This document shows positions 6,028 through 7,097 of a stretch of DNA of 7,097 bases, piece by piece (position 1 is the first letter of the stretch; the number at the start of each line of letters is the position of its first letter). The position numbers and the translations under genes are program-made. Below the pieces are notes generated by a model, which was given only the letters and a program-made list of their open reading frames with translations, was not told the origin of the DNA and did not search any database. The stretch is from Flavobacteriales bacterium (GTDB taxonomy: Bacteria > Bacteroidota > Bacteroidia > Flavobacteriales > BACL11), in contig NYTT01000081.1 of the NCBI GenBank assembly GCA_002683775.1, positions 1 to 7,097 of the forward strand, in the 5' to 3' direction.

Positions 6028-7007
6028 TGAATGTTAAAAACCTTTTTAGTGAGTTTAATTCAAAAAAAATATTAGTTATTGGTGATTCAATGATTGATTC
6101 ATATTTGTTTGGCGAAATAAATCGCACCTCTCCTGAAGCGCCAGTACCTGTTGTAGAAACAAAAAAACATGAAAGCAGATTAGGAGGAGCTGCTAATGTT
6201 GCGTTAAATCTTAAATCACTTGGTGCTACCCCAATACTTTGCAGTGCAATTGGAGATGACAAAGAAGGTAAGCTTTTTATTGAATTAATGAAAAAAGAAG
6301 ATTTAACAACAGAAGGAATGATAATCTCTAAAATTAAGAGGACAACTTTAAAAACTAGAGTTATAGCAAATGATAAACATCAACTAAGAATTGACGAAGA
6401 AGATTCAAGTCCTATAGACAATGAAATAGAGCTTATAGATCTGATTAAAAAACTCATTTATAATATAGACGTTGTTGTTTTACAAGATTATAACAAGGGT
6501 GTGTTAACATCAAATGTAATTAATGAAGTTATTAAAATTGCAAATAATAATAATATCCCATCTATAGTAGATCCAAAAAAAGATAATTTTTTTAACTACA
6601 AAAACTGTACAATTTTTAAACCTAATCTAGCTGAAATTAAAATCGGAATGAATATTAATGATGAACTAAGAAATTTGAAAGATCTAAATAAAGTAACAAC
6701 AAAACTAAGACTACAATTAAATTCAGATGCTGTATTACTAACTTTATCTTCAAGAGGTATTTGTTTAGACTCACATAACAATTTTCATCAGTTCCCTAGT
6801 TACAAAAGAAAACTTGTTGATGTATCTGGTGCAGGGGACACAGTAATTTCTGTTGCAGCATTGTGCTTATCAACAAATATAAATTATTCAGATCTCACTA
6901 TTTTATCAAATTTAGCAGGAGGTTTAGTTTGTGAGGCTGTAGGAGTTATTCCAATAAACAAAGAAAAATTTCTAAATGAGGCAATTAAAACTCTTAAGAA
7001 TGAGTAA
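6027..7007 (+). CDS. rfaE1: D-glycero-beta-D-manno-heptose-7-phosphate kinase, kinase domain only
   Basis: PfkB/ribokinase-family sugar kinase. By family, it phosphorylates D-glycero-beta-D-manno-heptose 7-phosphate at C1 on the route to the ADP-heptose used for LPS inner core. Motifs in the 326 residues are VIGDSMIDSYLFGEINRTSPEAP (17-39; the RxSPEAPVP form is characteristic of RfaE1/HldE), the GGAANVALNL sugar-binding region (53-62), LQDYNKGVL (152-160), VDPKK (181-185), FKPNLAE (197-203) and the PfkB signature DVSGAGDT (265-272) with catalytic-base Asp271. The protein ends after the kinase domain, so the nucleotidyltransferase half of bifunctional HldE is absent and must be a separate gene if the pathway is complete. 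A different PfkB sugar kinase is possible but less likely. The ATG overlaps the aspC stop by one base (TAATG). Confidence 0.9.
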   Translation: MNVKNLFSEFNSKKILVIGDSMIDSYLFGEINRTSPEAPVPVVETKKHESRLGGAANVALNLKSLGATPILCSAIGDDKEGKLFIELMKKEDLTTEGMIISKIKRTTLKTRVIANDKHQLRIDEEDSSPIDNEIELIDLIKKLIYNIDVVVLQDYNKGVLTSNVINEVIKIANNNNIPSIVDPKKDNFFNYKNCTIFKPNLAEIKIGMNINDELRNLKDLNKVTTKLRLQLNSDAVLLTLSSRGICLDSHNNFHQFPSYKRKLVDVSGAGDTVISVAALCLSTNINYSDLTILSNLAGGLVCEAVGVIPINKEKFLNEAIKTLKNE

Positions 7008-7097
7008 AGTTACGCCATACAAAAGCTCAGAGAGCAAAAAAGAACAGATAAAAAGTATGTTTGATAACATAGCTAAGAACTATGATTTTCTTAATCA
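7000..7097 (+). CDS. UbiE/MenG-type demethylmenaquinone methyltransferase, N-terminus only
   Basis: Only the first 32 codons are inside the window; the gene runs off the right edge. The translation starts MSKVTPYK, continues with a Lys/Ser-rich stretch and reaches MFDNIAKNYDFLN. The pattern MFDxIAxxYDxLN is the N-terminal signature of UbiE/MenG class I SAM methyltransferases, which perform the last C-methylation of menaquinone (or ubiquinone). VTPYK followed by SKKEQ is, from memory, the usual beginning in Flavobacteriales, where menaquinone is the quinone. The SAM-binding motifs lie beyond the edge and cannot be checked. The ATG overlaps the end of rfaE1 by 8 nt in another frame, which suggests coupling. 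Confidence 0.85.
   Translation, partial: MSKVTPYKSSESKKEQIKSMFDNIAKNYDFLN

Noticed and set aside
1..7097. Defence system, mobile element, toxin-antitoxin pair or CRISPR array
   Set aside because: The coding frames are accounted for by core-metabolism families plus DUF1015; no transposase, integrase, terminal inverted repeats or spaced direct repeats were seen.

Overview
The window is a dense, AT-rich (about 30% GC by eye) bacterial segment. All recognisable genes lie on the + strand, and all eight stop codons seen are TAA. Three things point to Bacteroidota, probably a small-genome, Flavobacteriales-like (possibly marine) lineage. Gene starts are preceded by A-rich sequence rather than Shine-Dalgarno motifs. 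The only real intergenic gap carries a TAnnTTTG promoter element of the Bacteroidota sigma-ABfr type. The proteins also look like Bacteroidota versions: a short SerA with no ACT domain, a DUF1015 protein next to serC-serA, and the N-terminus of the last methyltransferase. The taxonomic call is inference; there is no rRNA in the window.

Layout, block 1 (1-4738): six genes run almost without gaps. They are the 3' part of serC (phosphoserine aminotransferase), serA (3-phosphoglycerate dehydrogenase), a DUF1015 protein, a YggS/PLPBP-type PLP-binding protein, RidA (enamine/imine deaminase) and MeaB (G-protein chaperone of the B12 enzyme methylmalonyl-CoA mutase). Junctions are +1, +2, -1, +1 and 0 nt, so this is very probably one transcription unit with translational coupling.

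The only non-coding stretch (4739-4830, 92 nt) has a short AT-rich inverted repeat just after meaB and a candidate promoter just before the next gene.

Block 2 (4831-7097): a class I (subgroup 1-beta type) aspartate aminotransferase, a one-domain heptose-7-phosphate kinase (RfaE1/HldE kinase half) and the first 32 codons of a UbiE/MenG-type methyltransferase. Junctions are -1 and -8 nt, so this is probably a second operon.

How the genes fit together: serA and serC convert 3-phosphoglycerate to O-phosphoserine. DUF1015 is conserved beside them and has a DGHHR motif that may hint at a role at the serine/phosphoserine step (hypothesis). YggS handles PLP, the cofactor of SerC and of the downstream aminotransferase. 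RidA removes 2-aminoacrylate, a PLP-enzyme poison derived from serine. Block 1 therefore reads as serine synthesis plus PLP protection, with MeaB as a less obvious passenger. Block 2 joins amino-acid, LPS-heptose and menaquinone functions with no single theme.

I see no mobile element, CRISPR array, phage gene, RNA gene or clear novel system. The most interesting item is the unexplained DUF1015 protein in its serine/PLP context.
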